From NCBI GenBank assembly GCA_016281435.1, contig JAEEIQ010000067.1, positions 1-64,000 on the forward strand: 64,000 bases of DNA. The letters are read 5' to 3'. This DNA is from Bacteroidales bacterium. GTDB lineage: Bacteria > Bacteroidota > Bacteroidia > Bacteroidales > UBA932. Of this stretch, positions 17,617 through 26,323 are shown piece by piece (positions within the stretch are counted from its first letter, which is position 1; each line of letters opens with the position of its first letter). Both the position numbers and the translations under genes were made by a program. The notes below the pieces were generated by a model. The model saw only the letters and a program-made list of their open reading frames with translations, was not told where the DNA came from and searched no databases.

Positions 17617-18546
17617 TTACTTGAGGGAAGCTGCAAGACGGGCCGCTTCAGCCCCGTAGGTGGGATCCGTCGTGGCCTTCTGGTAGAATTCGACGGCCTT
17701 TGCCTTGTTGCCGGCCTGCTGGTAGAGGGCGCCGACGGTGAAGGCGATCTGGCCTGCGTTCTTCGCATCGGGCTTCATCTCGATGTACTTCTCGAAGTAC
17801 TTGATGGCGTCATCGTTTTTCTTCTGGAGCTGGGAAGCCTGGCCTGCGATCTGGTAGGCCTGGGCATTTTCCATGTACTCGTTGGAGGAAATCGCGGCGG
17901 CGACAGCTTCGTCAAGCTTCTTGGCCTTGAGGGCAGCAGCGGCTTTCTTCAGGAAAATGGTCGAAATCTGCTTGTTCGCGGTCTTCTCCTGTCCGTTAGC
18001 GGCTGCGGTCTGGTAAGCGGCGATGGCGCCTTCGATGTCATTGGCTCCGGTGAGGGCCATTCCGAGACGCAGGGCTGCCATTCCGTTGGCGGGATTAATC
18101 TCGAGTACTCTCTTGTATGCTGCTGCGGCTTCGCTGTAGTTCTTGTTGTTGAGCATCACGCCGCCCTTCTGCATGTAAACCTGCGGGATAAGGTCTTTGG
18201 CTTCGATTCCGACGTCTTCCGCCTTGTACTCTTCGGCGACCTTGATGGCTTCCTGAAGCTGGGCGACGGCCTTTTCGTATTCTCCTGCCTTGATATCATC
18301 CTTGGCGACGGAAAGAACGAGCGAAGGGATGTACATCTGGCAGTTGGCGACTATCTCCTCGCCTTCCTTGCCGAGGGCCTTTGCCATGTCGTAAGCCTGC
18401 TTGAAATAAGCGATAGCAGTTACCTTGTCATCAGTGTTGAGGGCCGTTGCGGCGTTGTTGTAGAGGTCGGTTGCCTGCTTGATGTCCTGTGCTCCGGCCA
18501 CGAATGCAGCCAGCGCTGCGGCGACAATAACGATAATCCTTTTCAT
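17617..18546 (-). CDS. periplasmic TPR-repeat protein
   Basis: A 309-residue protein with a cleavable signal peptide (MKRIIVIVAAALAAFVAGAQ) and then tandem tetratricopeptide-like helices rich in Ala and Lys, for example ALNTDDKVTAIAYFKQAYDM, YSEAAAAYKRVLEINPANGMAALRLGMA and AIKYFEKYIEMKPDAKNAGQIAF. TPR proteins are protein-binding scaffolds; the partner is unknown. It is the first gene of a TPR-U32 unit and has its own promoter. Leader length is about 30 bases. Confidence 0.88.
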   Translation of the reverse strand: MKRIIVIVAAALAAFVAGAQDIKQATDLYNNAATALNTDDKVTAIAYFKQAYDMAKALGKEGEEIVANCQMYIPSLVLSVAKDDIKAGEYEKAVAQLQEAIKVAEEYKAEDVGIEAKDLIPQVYMQKGGVMLNNKNYSEAAAAYKRVLEINPANGMAALRLGMALTGANDIEGAIAAYQTAAANGQEKTANKQISTIFLKKAAAALKAKKLDEAVAAAISSNEYMENAQAYQIAGQASQLQKKNDDAIKYFEKYIEMKPDAKNAGQIAFTVGALYQQAGNKAKAVEFYQKATTDPTYGAEAARLAASLK

Positions 18547-18578
18547 AACTCACTAACTTAAATTCAATCCGTGAATGA

Positions 18579-18613
18579 CAAATGTAGTAATTTTTGTTTT
18601 ACTTTTGTACAAA
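18579..18613 (-). promoter_or_regulatory. TPR-U32 operon promoter
   Basis: Minus-strand TACATTTG (18586-18579) with a TTTG (18613-18610) 23 bases upstream. The region overlaps the divergent promoter of the M16-like gene. Confidence 0.6.
18600..18607 (+). promoter_or_regulatory. promoter of the M16-like gene (-7 element)
   Basis: TACTTTTG, an exact match to TAnnTTTG, 22 bases before the ATG at 18630. It overlaps the earlier possible start at 18594, supporting the ATG at 18630. Confidence 0.6.
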
Positions 18614-18629
18614 TAACCCAAACTTGTTC

Positions 18630-21209
18630 ATGAAACGAAAAGTCCAAATAAGCCTTTTCCTCCTGCTCGCAGCGGTCTTCAGCGCCTTTGGGCAGGCTCT
18701 CCCAGCCTTGCCGAAAGCTTCTGAAATCACTGTCGGGACCCTTCCGGACAACGTTTCATATTATCTGGTCAACAACACTGTATCCAAAGGTTATGCCGAT
18801 TTTGCCCTGATACGGAAAAACTATTCCGATATCGACGCTTCCCGCGCCGCCCTTTCGGCCCTTCCGCACTTCCCCGGAGACAAGCCTTACCGTTTCCTCG
18901 CAAGGAAGGGTGTCGGCTATTCCCGCAGCGGTTTTCTCTCTTCATCAGAGGATGCCGTCGTTTACCGTTTTCAAGATGTTCCTATCTTTGATTCCGCTGC
19001 ATCGGACTCCACCCTGCTGCTTATATTCGATCTCATAGAAGCCTGCCCGACGGAGCAGGCGATAGTCATCAGCGGGGATATATCGGCAAGCAAATTCCCG
19101 GACAAGCTCAAGACCATGTCCCTTTTCGTGGGTAAGAGGGGAAAGGCCCCGGAGAGAGCTCCTTACGTATGGAATCCGTCCGATACTGCGCAGTTTACCT
19201 TCCTGACCGGCGCCCGCAAGGATATCGCCTCGATGGAGGTGGAATACCGCTTTCCCCGTCCCGACAGGAAACTGATGGCGACGCCCCAGCCTTTGGTGAC
19301 GCAGATGTTCGTCCGTGATCTTTCGGGAATAGTCGGCAAGAGGCTCCGCTCCGCCTGCCGCGCCGCTGACATCCCGCTGGCCGGGTTCAGCTACCGCTTC
19401 AAGGATGCATCCCTTTCCGGATCGGACGAAAGGATAGCTTTCAGGGTGAGCACGGCCCCTGTCCATATCCCCGCCGTGACAGCGGAATTGTCAAGGATCA
19501 TCGCCCATATCGACGAGCAGGGCGTGGCCATGGATGAATACACGGACATGCGGGACAGGATCGTGTCCGAAGAGATGAGGGACGCGGCGAACAAGCCCGT
19601 CACCAACGCCGCCTGGGTGGACAGGTGCGTATCGGCATGGCTGTACGGCTCGCACCTTGCCTCGGAAGCGAAGATAAGTGAATTCTTTGCGCGCCGCTCC
19701 CTGACTCCGGAGCACGAAATGGCGATGTTCAACCGTTTCTGCTCGGCGCTGCTCTCTCCTTCCGCCAACCTTTCCGTACGTTATGAATTTCCGTCCGGGA
19801 CCGAACCCGGCGGGGAAGAACTGGAAGAAAAGTTCAGGTCGTCGTGGTCTTATGCCCGGCTGGACACGCTGGACCGCGTGAAATACCGCGTAAACTACGC
19901 CGACACCCTGAGCCTTGTCGTCCCGGAGACCAGGGTTCGGGCCACGCGCAGCGTCAGCGAGCCGATCACCGGAGGAGAACTCTGGAGCTTCTCGAACGGG
20001 ATGAAGGTGATCTTCAAGAAAACCTCCATGAAAAACGAGTTCCGCTACGGTTTCCTTATCCGCGGCGGATATCCCGGGGTCAACGGACTGCTGCCGGGAG
20101 AGGCTCCGTTCGTAGCCGACATGCTGACCCGGTATGAAGTGGCCGGGATGAAAGGGGTGGATTTCCGGAACATGCTGCGCGCCAACGGCATAGTTATGAA
20201 TGCCGGCGTGACCGTTTCCGATCTCCGCATCACCGGGACGGCGCCCGCAGCGAAGTTGTCCCTCCTCATGAAATCCCTCCTGTCCCTTGCCGGAGCGAGG
20301 ACACTCGACACGGAGAATTTCGAGTATTTCAAGAGCGGTGAGGCCCTGCGCCTGTCAGCCGCCGATTTCACCATCCCTTCGATCAATTCCGTGGTGGACA
20401 GCATAATGTGTCCCGAGTATATCTATCATGACAGGAAGTCGATTTCCAGTCTGCGGGATGACCTTCCTGAGAGGGCTGAAACGTATTTCAGCAGGCAGTT
20501 CCGCAATTGCTCGGACGGGGTGCTTGTCCTGATAGGAGACCTTGACGGATTTGCCGTGAAGAAGGCCTTGTGCTCTTATCTCGGCGGCTTCAAGACCGGG
20601 CGCTACCGTTCCACCAGGCCCGTTGTGGATTATCCCATGCATACCGGATGGACGACATATACGGTGGATGCCGACGGCGCCGGGGAACCCGGTGTCAATG
20701 TCGCCGTCTCCGCGAAGATCCCGTTCAGCATGGAGAAGTTCATGTCCTTCAAGATAGCGAGGATGGCCCTTGAGAGGAGGATAGTCAGGCGGCTGGCCGA
20801 TGTCGGGATGTATGCCGCGGTCAGCGAGAAGGTGGAAATCCTGCCCGCGGAGAGGATGACCATATACGTGAACTGCAGGCAGTGCGACGCCTCCGGTCTG
20901 CCGGCCGGTATTGTTCCGGCCGATCCGCTGACTGCGCTCGGGGCCGTCAGGGCGGCCATCTCCGAGGTGTCCTCGTCGAAGATCGACGCGTCCGAGTTGA
21001 AAGGATACAAGGCGGCCCTGCTGAACAGGATGTCTTCGGATTTGTCTTCTTCGGAAGAACTGTTGAGGATGGTCATGGTGCGGTATTCCGAGGGCAAGGA
21101 TCTTGTCAGCGGATACAAGGAGAAGGTCAATGCCGTCACTGAGGGCAGCGTCAGGGAGATACTGTCCGCCCTGAATGCCGGCGGGATGGTTGAATACATT
21201 GTGAAATGA
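18630..21209 (+). CDS. secreted M16 (insulinase)-family protein lacking the catalytic motif
   Basis: An 859-residue exported protein starting with the signal peptide MKRKVQISLFLLLAAVFSAFG. It has the two-half organisation of M16 peptidases: a beginning like PDNVSYYLVNNTVSKGYADFALI near 35-60 and a second half beginning ELWSFSNGMKVIFKKTSMKNEF near 450, with the GGYPG turn. The zinc motif HxxEH expected near residue 75 is absent; ALSALPHFPGDKPYRF stands there with a single His. A peptidase activity is therefore unlikely, and a binding or chaperone role is possible. The next gene, DUF3109, overlaps it as ATGA. Confidence 0.75.
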   Translation: MKRKVQISLFLLLAAVFSAFGQALPALPKASEITVGTLPDNVSYYLVNNTVSKGYADFALIRKNYSDIDASRAALSALPHFPGDKPYRFLARKGVGYSRSGFLSSSEDAVVYRFQDVPIFDSAASDSTLLLIFDLIEACPTEQAIVISGDISASKFPDKLKTMSLFVGKRGKAPERAPYVWNPSDTAQFTFLTGARKDIASMEVEYRFPRPDRKLMATPQPLVTQMFVRDLSGIVGKRLRSACRAADIPLAGFSYRFKDASLSGSDERIAFRVSTAPVHIPAVTAELSRIIAHIDEQGVAMDEYTDMRDRIVSEEMRDAANKPVTNAAWVDRCVSAWLYGSHLASEAKISEFFARRSLTPEHEMAMFNRFCSALLSPSANLSVRYEFPSGTEPGGEELEEKFRSSWSYARLDTLDRVKYRVNYADTLSLVVPETRVRATRSVSEPITGGELWSFSNGMKVIFKKTSMKNEFRYGFLIRGGYPGVNGLLPGEAPFVADMLTRYEVAGMKGVDFRNMLRANGIVMNAGVTVSDLRITGTAPAAKLSLLMKSLLSLAGARTLDTENFEYFKSGEALRLSAADFTIPSINSVVDSIMCPEYIYHDRKSISSLRDDLPERAETYFSRQFRNCSDGVLVLIGDLDGFAVKKALCSYLGGFKTGRYRSTRPVVDYPMHTGWTTYTVDADGAGEPGVNVAVSAKIPFSMEKFMSFKIARMALERRIVRRLADVGMYAAVSEKVEILPAERMTIYVNCRQCDASGLPAGIVPADPLTALGAVRAAISEVSSSKIDASELKGYKAALLNRMSSDLSSSEELLRMVMVRYSEGKDLVSGYKEKVNAVTEGSVREILSALNAGGMVEYIVK

Positions 21210-21817
21210 GCCGCAGGTTCGGAACGATAATCCAGATAGGGGACGTGCTCGTGTCGGAGGACGTGGCCCTGGAGTGGTTCTCATGCGACTTCGAGGCCTG
21301 CAAGGGGCGCTGCTGCATCGAAGGCGACAGCGGGGCTCCGCTTGAGGAAGACGAGCCGGAGGAGATAGAAAGGGCCTGGCCGGCGTTTTCCGCCCTGCTT
21401 CCGCAGGCCGGCAGGGATGCCGTCGAAGCGAAGGGATTCTTCGAGATAGACAGGGACGGGGACATGGTGACGCCTCTTGTCGAAGGCAGCTGCGAGTGCG
21501 CCTATGCCCTGCCCGTGGACGGGGGAAAGTTTCTTTGCGGGATAGAAAAATGTTGCCTGGAAGGAAGGTGCTCCTTCCGCAAGCCCATTTCATGCAGCCT
21601 GTATCCCATAAGGGTGAAGAAGCTTACGGGCGGGGGACTTGCGCTCAATGTCCATCATTGGGATATCTGCCGCCCGGCCTTTGAAAAGGGCCGCCGGGAG
21701 GGCGTGCGTGTATATGAGTTCCTCAGGGAGCCGCTGACGCGCCGTTTCGGGGCTGAGTTCTACGAGGCCCTCGGCGTTGCCGCGGCGCATGTCATTGAGT
21801 CGGAAGGTCGGGATTGA
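21206..21817 (+). CDS. DUF3109 family cysteine-rich protein
   Basis: A 203-residue cytoplasmic protein recognised as DUF3109 by its start GTIIQIGDVLVSEDVALEWFSCDFEACKGRCC and the later CECAYAL, FLCGIEKC and SCSLYPIRV blocks. The spacing of about eight cysteines resembles the CxxxCxxC-type zinc/iron-chelating (YkgJ-like) proteins, so metal binding is likely; no reaction is known. Its ATG overlaps the stop of the M16-like gene (ATGA), and its 3' end overlaps the convergent membrane-protein gene by 26 bases. Confidence 0.85.
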   Translation: MSRRFGTIIQIGDVLVSEDVALEWFSCDFEACKGRCCIEGDSGAPLEEDEPEEIERAWPAFSALLPQAGRDAVEAKGFFEIDRDGDMVTPLVEGSCECAYALPVDGGKFLCGIEKCCLEGRCSFRKPISCSLYPIRVKKLTGGGLALNVHHWDICRPAFEKGRREGVRVYEFLREPLTRRFGAEFYEALGVAAAHVIESEGRD

Positions 21818-22265
21818 AATAGTCCCTCAACCCTGCTGAAAGGCGGATTATATCTTTCGAGGGTCCTTCCAGGACGAGGCCTTCCACTCCCGTGGTCACG
21901 CTTATCCTGTCTTCGCCGAGCTTCATTATCCGCGTCAGGGGGAAGGCCTTGTGGAAGACCAGTTCCGTTTCGCTTTTCTTCTCGGTGACATAGCCGCGCG
22001 ACTGCATGAACGTGATTATCCCGGCGCTGTTCTCATCGAGGGACCCGAACACCGGGACGCTCCTCCTGCCATATCCGAAATAGGGATAAATGAGGGAGAA
22101 GACCGCTCCGATCACGGCAATCTGCCACAGGGAGTCGGTTCCATGACGGAACATGGCGTTCCAGTCGGCTTCCACGAAATGGAGCAGCACGAGCGCGCCT
22201 ACTATAATTAGGAAGAGAACTGCGAGTTGAACGAAATATTTGACTGACCTGATAATGTAACGCAT
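21792..22265 (-). CDS. conserved hypothetical membrane protein (157 aa)
   Basis: A 157-residue protein with two N-terminal transmembrane segments (YFVQLAVLFLIIVGALVLLHF, residues 10-30, and LWQIAVIGAVFSLIYPYFGYG, about 47-67) and a soluble C-terminal domain of about 85 residues (SRGYVTEKKSETELVFHKAF ... GVEGLVLEGPSKDIIRLSAGL). I do not recognise a named family; the layout occurs in uncharacterised Bacteroidales proteins. The ATG is 4 bases after a perfect -7 element, so the mRNA may be leaderless. Confidence 0.75.
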   Translation of the reverse strand: MRYIIRSVKYFVQLAVLFLIIVGALVLLHFVEADWNAMFRHGTDSLWQIAVIGAVFSLIYPYFGYGRRSVPVFGSLDENSAGIITFMQSRGYVTEKKSETELVFHKAFPLTRIMKLGEDRISVTTGVEGLVLEGPSKDIIRLSAGLRDYFNPDLPTQ

Positions 22266-22269
22266 AGGG

Positions 22270-22277
22270 CAAAGATA
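22270..22277 (-). promoter_or_regulatory. promoter of the 157-aa membrane protein (-7 element)
   Basis: TATCTTTG on the minus strand, exact TAnnTTTG, ending 4 bases before the ATG (22265-22263). Confidence 0.65.
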
Positions 22278-22299
22278 AGGATTATAGCATGATTTTTGC

Positions 22300-22307
22300 T
22301 ATTTTTG
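22300..22307 (+). promoter_or_regulatory. promoter of the coiled-coil/hemW operon (-7 element)
   Basis: TATTTTTG, exact TAnnTTTG, 25 bases before the ATG at 22333; divergent from the promoter at 22270-22277. Confidence 0.6.
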
Positions 22308-22332
22308 CCCCGGATATCCAAAATTAGATACA

Positions 22333-23250
22333 ATGGAAAGAGAAGATCCCCTCGAGAGGATAGAACGCGAACAGCGTGAAAGAAAAGAAAGGAACAAGGA
22401 CCTGCGCAAAGTGACGTGGGTGCTTGCGGCCGTTGCCGTGCTGCTTGCCGGAGCGCTTGCTTATATCTGGTACCAGAAATCCACCCTGATCGGTGAACTC
22501 AACGTCGAAAAGGAGGAGCTCACGGGACAGATCGAGGCCCTTCAGTCTGATTATGCCGGCCTGTCGTCCGATTACGACTCCATCAATTCCCAGCTGGACT
22601 CCTCCCGCGAGGAGATTGCCCAGCTCGTCGACCGCATCAAGAAGACCGAGGCCACGAACCGCGCCAAGATACGCCAGTACGAAAAGGAACTCGGGACCTT
22701 GCGCGCCATAATGCGCAACTACATCACCCAGATCGACTCCCTCAACACGCTCAACAAGAAACTGACGCAGGAAGCCGCATCCGCCCGCCGCGAAGCCGAC
22801 GAGAGCAAGAAGCGCAACGAACAGCTCGCCCAGCAGATCGAGGACCTCACCGGACAGGTGGCCGCCGGCGCGGTGATCAAGGCCCGCGGCCTGAAGCTCG
22901 AGGCCTACAATGCCTCCGACAAGGTCACTGACCGCAGCAGCCGTGTCGTACGCATGCTTGCGACCTTGAGTCTCGTCGAGAACGAGCTCGCCCCGCGCGG
23001 TCCCATGCGGGTCTACATCCGCGTGAAGGATCCTGACGGAATGCTGCTCTTGGACGGCTCCAATGCAGCCTTTACCATCGACGGGCAGGCCATGGCGGCG
23101 ACCGCCTCGCGCGAAGTCGATTACGAAGGAGCCGAGGTGGAGATGAGCATCTACGTGAACAATATCCCTTCCTTCATGAAGGGTATCTACACGGTCGAGG
23201 CCTACACGCTGCAGTCCCGCATCGGTACCGCGGAACTCATGCTCCGCTGA
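22333..23250 (+). CDS. coiled-coil membrane-anchored protein (305 aa)
   Basis: A 305-residue bitopic protein: a highly charged cytoplasmic N-terminus (ERIEREQRERKERNKDL), one transmembrane helix (VTWVLAAVAVLLAGALAYIW, about residues 28-47), a long coiled coil of about 120 residues (LNVEKEELTGQIEALQ ... KRNEQLAQQIEDLTGQV), and a C-terminal beta-rich domain from about 185 (IKARGLKLEAYNASDKVTDR ... SIYVNNIPSFMKGIYTVEAY). The type is widespread in Bacteroidota but has no assigned function that I know. Its stop overlaps the hemW start by one base (TGATG), so the two are translated together. Confidence 0.8.
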   Translation: MEREDPLERIEREQRERKERNKDLRKVTWVLAAVAVLLAGALAYIWYQKSTLIGELNVEKEELTGQIEALQSDYAGLSSDYDSINSQLDSSREEIAQLVDRIKKTEATNRAKIRQYEKELGTLRAIMRNYITQIDSLNTLNKKLTQEAASARREADESKKRNEQLAQQIEDLTGQVAAGAVIKARGLKLEAYNASDKVTDRSSRVVRMLATLSLVENELAPRGPMRVYIRVKDPDGMLLLDGSNAAFTIDGQAMAATASREVDYEGAEVEMSIYVNNIPSFMKGIYTVEAYTLQSRIGTAELMLR

Positions 23251-24482
23251 TGATTTACGTCCACGTCCCCTTCTGCCGGAGTTTTTGCACCTACTGCGAT
23301 TTTTATTCGCGTATTCCGTGCAAGGGGCGTGACGACGCTGAATTCCGTTCCTGGGTTGACGGTGTCATTTGCGAGGCGGAGGCAAGGAGGGGGGAAATTT
23401 CCGCTTCCGCGGATTCGTTGAACACTCTTTATTTCGGGGGAGGTACACCGTCGGTGCTGCCTCTCCCGTTGCTTTCCAGGGTGGCACAGGCCCTTTCCGG
23501 CGCGGCAGGGCGGCCTTTCCGGGAGTTCACTTTCGAAGTGAATCCGGAGGATATCGTGCAGGCGGGGCCCTCCTATGTCGAGGGCCTGCTGAAGCTTGGC
23601 GTGAACCGCTTCAGCATGGGAGTCCAGTCCCTTGACGACGGGATCCTCCGGTGGATGAACCGGCGGCACGACGCTTCCCGTGCGGAACAGGCCTTCCGTA
23701 TCCTTCGCGATGCCGGCGCCCGGAATATCAGCGTAGATGTGATTTTCGGTGTGTCCGGAATGGGGGACGACGTCTTGCAGCGGACCTTGGACGGGCTTCT
23801 CGGATGGGGACCGGAGCATGTCTCCGCCTATCAGCTTTCAGTCGGGGAGGACAGCGCTCTGGCGGGTCTGGTCCGCAGCGGCAGGTATGAGGAAATGGCC
23901 GATGAAGATTGCGCGGGGCAGTACGGTTTGATGTGCAGGGTGCTTTCAGAAGCCGGGTTCAGCCATTATGAAATATCCAACTGGGCCCTTCCCGGTTGGG
24001 AAGCTTTGCATAATTCCGGCTACTGGAAGCGTCTGCCCTATGTCGGCCTGGGTCCGGGCGCGCACTCCTTCCGCATCCTTCCCGGCGGAGTACAGCGGCG
24101 CTCCTGGAATATGGACGAGCCGGCAGGGGACGCCGGCCCTTCCGCTCCCGCTGCTGTTTCCGCTTCCGTTGCCTCCTCTGCCGCCGTTGCTCATGTCGCT
24201 CCTGCCGCAAATCCGGTCCCCCTGGTCCAGGAAGGCTCAGCCGCCCCCTGGTTGTCGGAAAGTGAGGATCTTTCTCCTGAGGACATCCGGGTCGAGACCG
24301 TGATGCTGGCCCTGAGGACCGCGGAAGGCATCCCTGAAACCGCGCTGCGCAGCTGCTGCGACCCTGCCGTCGTCGACGCGATGCTCTCCTCCGGCCTCCT
24401 CTCCCGTACCCCTTTGTGCCGGATCCGCATCCCGGAAGACCGCTTCTTCGTCTCCGAAGCAATCATCCGCGACCTTCTCTGA
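23250..24482 (+). CDS. hemW: HemW-like radical SAM protein (coproporphyrinogen oxidase-like)
   Basis: A 410-residue radical SAM enzyme of the HemN/HemW group. The 4Fe-4S cysteines are C9, C13 and C16 in VPFCRSFCTYCDFY, followed by YFGGGTPSVL near 65, FEVNPEDI near 95, RFSMGVQSLDDGILRWMNRRHD near 118, and VSAYQLSVGEDS near 190. The first residue after the third Cys is D, not the second extra Cys of true HemN, which fits HemW, a haem chaperone. An Ala/Ser/Pro-rich stretch of about 50 residues (about 287-340) interrupts the C-terminal domain and is not usual for the family. The start shares a base with the preceding stop. Confidence 0.85.
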   Translation: MIYVHVPFCRSFCTYCDFYSRIPCKGRDDAEFRSWVDGVICEAEARRGEISASADSLNTLYFGGGTPSVLPLPLLSRVAQALSGAAGRPFREFTFEVNPEDIVQAGPSYVEGLLKLGVNRFSMGVQSLDDGILRWMNRRHDASRAEQAFRILRDAGARNISVDVIFGVSGMGDDVLQRTLDGLLGWGPEHVSAYQLSVGEDSALAGLVRSGRYEEMADEDCAGQYGLMCRVLSEAGFSHYEISNWALPGWEALHNSGYWKRLPYVGLGPGAHSFRILPGGVQRRSWNMDEPAGDAGPSAPAAVSASVASSAAVAHVAPAANPVPLVQEGSAAPWLSESEDLSPEDIRVETVMLALRTAEGIPETALRSCCDPAVVDAMLSSGLLSRTPLCRIRIPEDRFFVSEAIIRDLL

Positions 24483-24498
24483 AACCCTTTCTTCCGCT

Positions 24499-26292
24499 CT
24501 AGACCGCGGCGGTTTTCTTCCGCAGCCAGGCGGCCACTTCCGCCGGCAGCCTTCCTGCGAGGGTGTCGTACACCCATCGGTTGTAATCGTTCAGCCAGCG
24601 CCTTTCGCTTTCGTCGAGCAGCCGTATCTCGAGGGCGGATGTGTCGAAATGGCACAGGGTCAATGTGCGGAAACAGAGCCAGTCCCCGAAATCGTTCACG
24701 CCGGCTTCCGTGCACAGCAGAAGGTTTTCGTGCCTGACGCCATGCTGTCCTTCGCGGTAGATTCCCGGCTCGTCGGATGTAATCATTCCCGGCAGCAAGG
24801 GCTGGGGGTTGAAATTCTGCCGTATGTCCTGCGGTCCCTCGTGCACTCCGAGCCAGAATCCTACGCCGTGCCCGGTGCCGTGCCCGAAGTTGCGTTTTGA
24901 GAGCCAGAGCGGACCGCGGGCAAGCACGTCCAGCTGGCATCCGGCGGTGCCTCTCGGGAAAACGGCCTTCGCAAGGTCGATATGTCCTTTCAGCACCAGC
25001 GTGTAGTCCTCCCTTTCCAGGGGCGTGCATGGTCCGAGGGGCACGGTACGGGTGATGTCGGTGGTTCCGAATAAATAATGTCCCCCTGAGTCACAGAGGT
25101 ACAGCCCGTGCCGTTCCAGCACCGGAGCGTCAGAAGAAGGCGTGACGTAATGAGGCAGGGCCGCTCCCGGACCATATGCTGAAATGGTCTCGAAACTGTC
25201 TCCGCGGTAGCCGTCTATCGAAGCCCGCAAAGAACCCAGTTTCAACGCCGCATCCCGCTCCGTAATCCTGCATCCCCGCCCGAGCGAGGTCTCCAGCCAG
25301 TACAGGAACTGCTCCATGGCCAGTCCGTCTTCGACATGGGCCCGTGTCATCCCGTCGATTTCGGCCGGGGTCTTGATGGCCTTCCGCAGCACCACGGGGC
25401 TCCTTTCTTCCAGGACTTCCAGGCCGGCATCGTTTATGGCCTCCCGCAGGTTCAGGTTCATCGAAGCCGGATCGAGGAAAAGCCGGCCTTCGAATTCCTG
25501 GCTGAGGAAAACGGCCGTGTCGGAATAAGGCAGCAGCTCGATTCCCTCCGAACTGAGCAGGTCGAAGGTCCCGTCCGTCGTCGGGTCGTCCATCGGCTCC
25601 TTGAGCACGAACCAGCAGACACGGTCCTGCGTGACAAGAAGATAGGAGATCACATACGGGTTGTAATCTATGTCCGAGGCACGGACGTTCAGCATCCATG
25701 CTATCTCGTCCAGGGCGCTGAGGAGTATGCCGTCGCAGCCTTTGTTCTCCAGGAACTGGCGTATCCACAGGATCTTGGCTTCCCGGGAAATGCCCGCCGC
25801 CCCGTCGTCCAGTACGGAAACGGGGGTCTGCGGCACGGCGGGACGGTCCTTCCATAAGGAATCGAGAAGGTCCGGAACGCCCACTATGGCGTGCGGGGCG
25901 TCGCCGAAAGCCTCATCCAGCGCGGCGGCGGTGCTGCAGTCAAGGCACAGGGAATCAACAGCAATCACCGGGTCGTCATCCTCGAAGCGGCCGGCCAGCC
26001 ACTGCGGAATGGGCACCTGCTCCGGAACACGCATCTTGTGCAGTTCCACTCCGGTGCCTGCGAGCTGCCGGACCGCGGCGATGAAATACCGGGTATCCGT
26101 CCATAAGCCTGCATGGTCCAGGGTCACAACGACATCCCCGGCCTCGCCGGTGAAGCCGGTCAGCCATTCAACCTGTTTCCAGCGGGGCGCCGGATATTCG
26201 CTGGCGTGCGGGTCGGAGCCGGTAAGGACCACCGCATCCCAGCCGCGGGAGCGCATCATCGCCCGCAAGGATTCTATTCTTTCAGCATACAT
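24499..26292 (-). CDS. Xaa-Pro aminopeptidase P, long three-domain form (M24)
   Basis: A 597-residue cytoplasmic metallopeptidase that removes an N-terminal residue before proline. Two creatinase-like N-terminal domains (from LRAMMRSRGWDAVVLTGSD) precede the pita-bread catalytic domain. The metal ligands appear in order: D in LYLCDSGGHYLFGTTDITRT, H in HGTGHGVGFWLGVHEGP, E in TSDEPGIYREGQHG and E in GVRHENLLLC. The length and layout match eukaryotic-type aminopeptidase P (about 600 residues). The ATG at 26292 follows a -7 element by 5 bases; the upstream extension of the frame is not used. Confidence 0.9.
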   Translation of the reverse strand: MYAERIESLRAMMRSRGWDAVVLTGSDPHASEYPAPRWKQVEWLTGFTGEAGDVVVTLDHAGLWTDTRYFIAAVRQLAGTGVELHKMRVPEQVPIPQWLAGRFEDDDPVIAVDSLCLDCSTAAALDEAFGDAPHAIVGVPDLLDSLWKDRPAVPQTPVSVLDDGAAGISREAKILWIRQFLENKGCDGILLSALDEIAWMLNVRASDIDYNPYVISYLLVTQDRVCWFVLKEPMDDPTTDGTFDLLSSEGIELLPYSDTAVFLSQEFEGRLFLDPASMNLNLREAINDAGLEVLEERSPVVLRKAIKTPAEIDGMTRAHVEDGLAMEQFLYWLETSLGRGCRITERDAALKLGSLRASIDGYRGDSFETISAYGPGAALPHYVTPSSDAPVLERHGLYLCDSGGHYLFGTTDITRTVPLGPCTPLEREDYTLVLKGHIDLAKAVFPRGTAGCQLDVLARGPLWLSKRNFGHGTGHGVGFWLGVHEGPQDIRQNFNPQPLLPGMITSDEPGIYREGQHGVRHENLLLCTEAGVNDFGDWLCFRTLTLCHFDTSALEIRLLDESERRWLNDYNRWVYDTLAGRLPAEVAAWLRKKTAAV

Positions 26293-26297
26293 ACGGA

Positions 26298-26305
26298 CAA
26301 ATTTA
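26298..26305 (-). promoter_or_regulatory. aminopeptidase P promoter (-7 element)
   Basis: TAAATTTG on the minus strand, ending 5 bases before the ATG at 26292. Only one base separates it from the divergent -7 element at 26307-26314. Confidence 0.65.
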
Positions 26306-26306
26306 G

Positions 26307-26314
26307 TAAATTTG
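26307..26314 (+). promoter_or_regulatory. dus-lpxK operon promoter (-7 element)
   Basis: TAAATTTG on the plus strand, exact TAnnTTTG, 9 bases before the ATG at 26324; back-to-back with the aminopeptidase promoter. Confidence 0.65.
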
Positions 26315-26323
26315 CGTTCAATT

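Noticed and set aside
17083..18561. A 492-codon plus-strand frame opposite U32 and the TPR gene
   Set aside because: It is the mirror of two well-supported genes, rich in Leu/Val/Gly from antisense codons, with no start signal or family motif.
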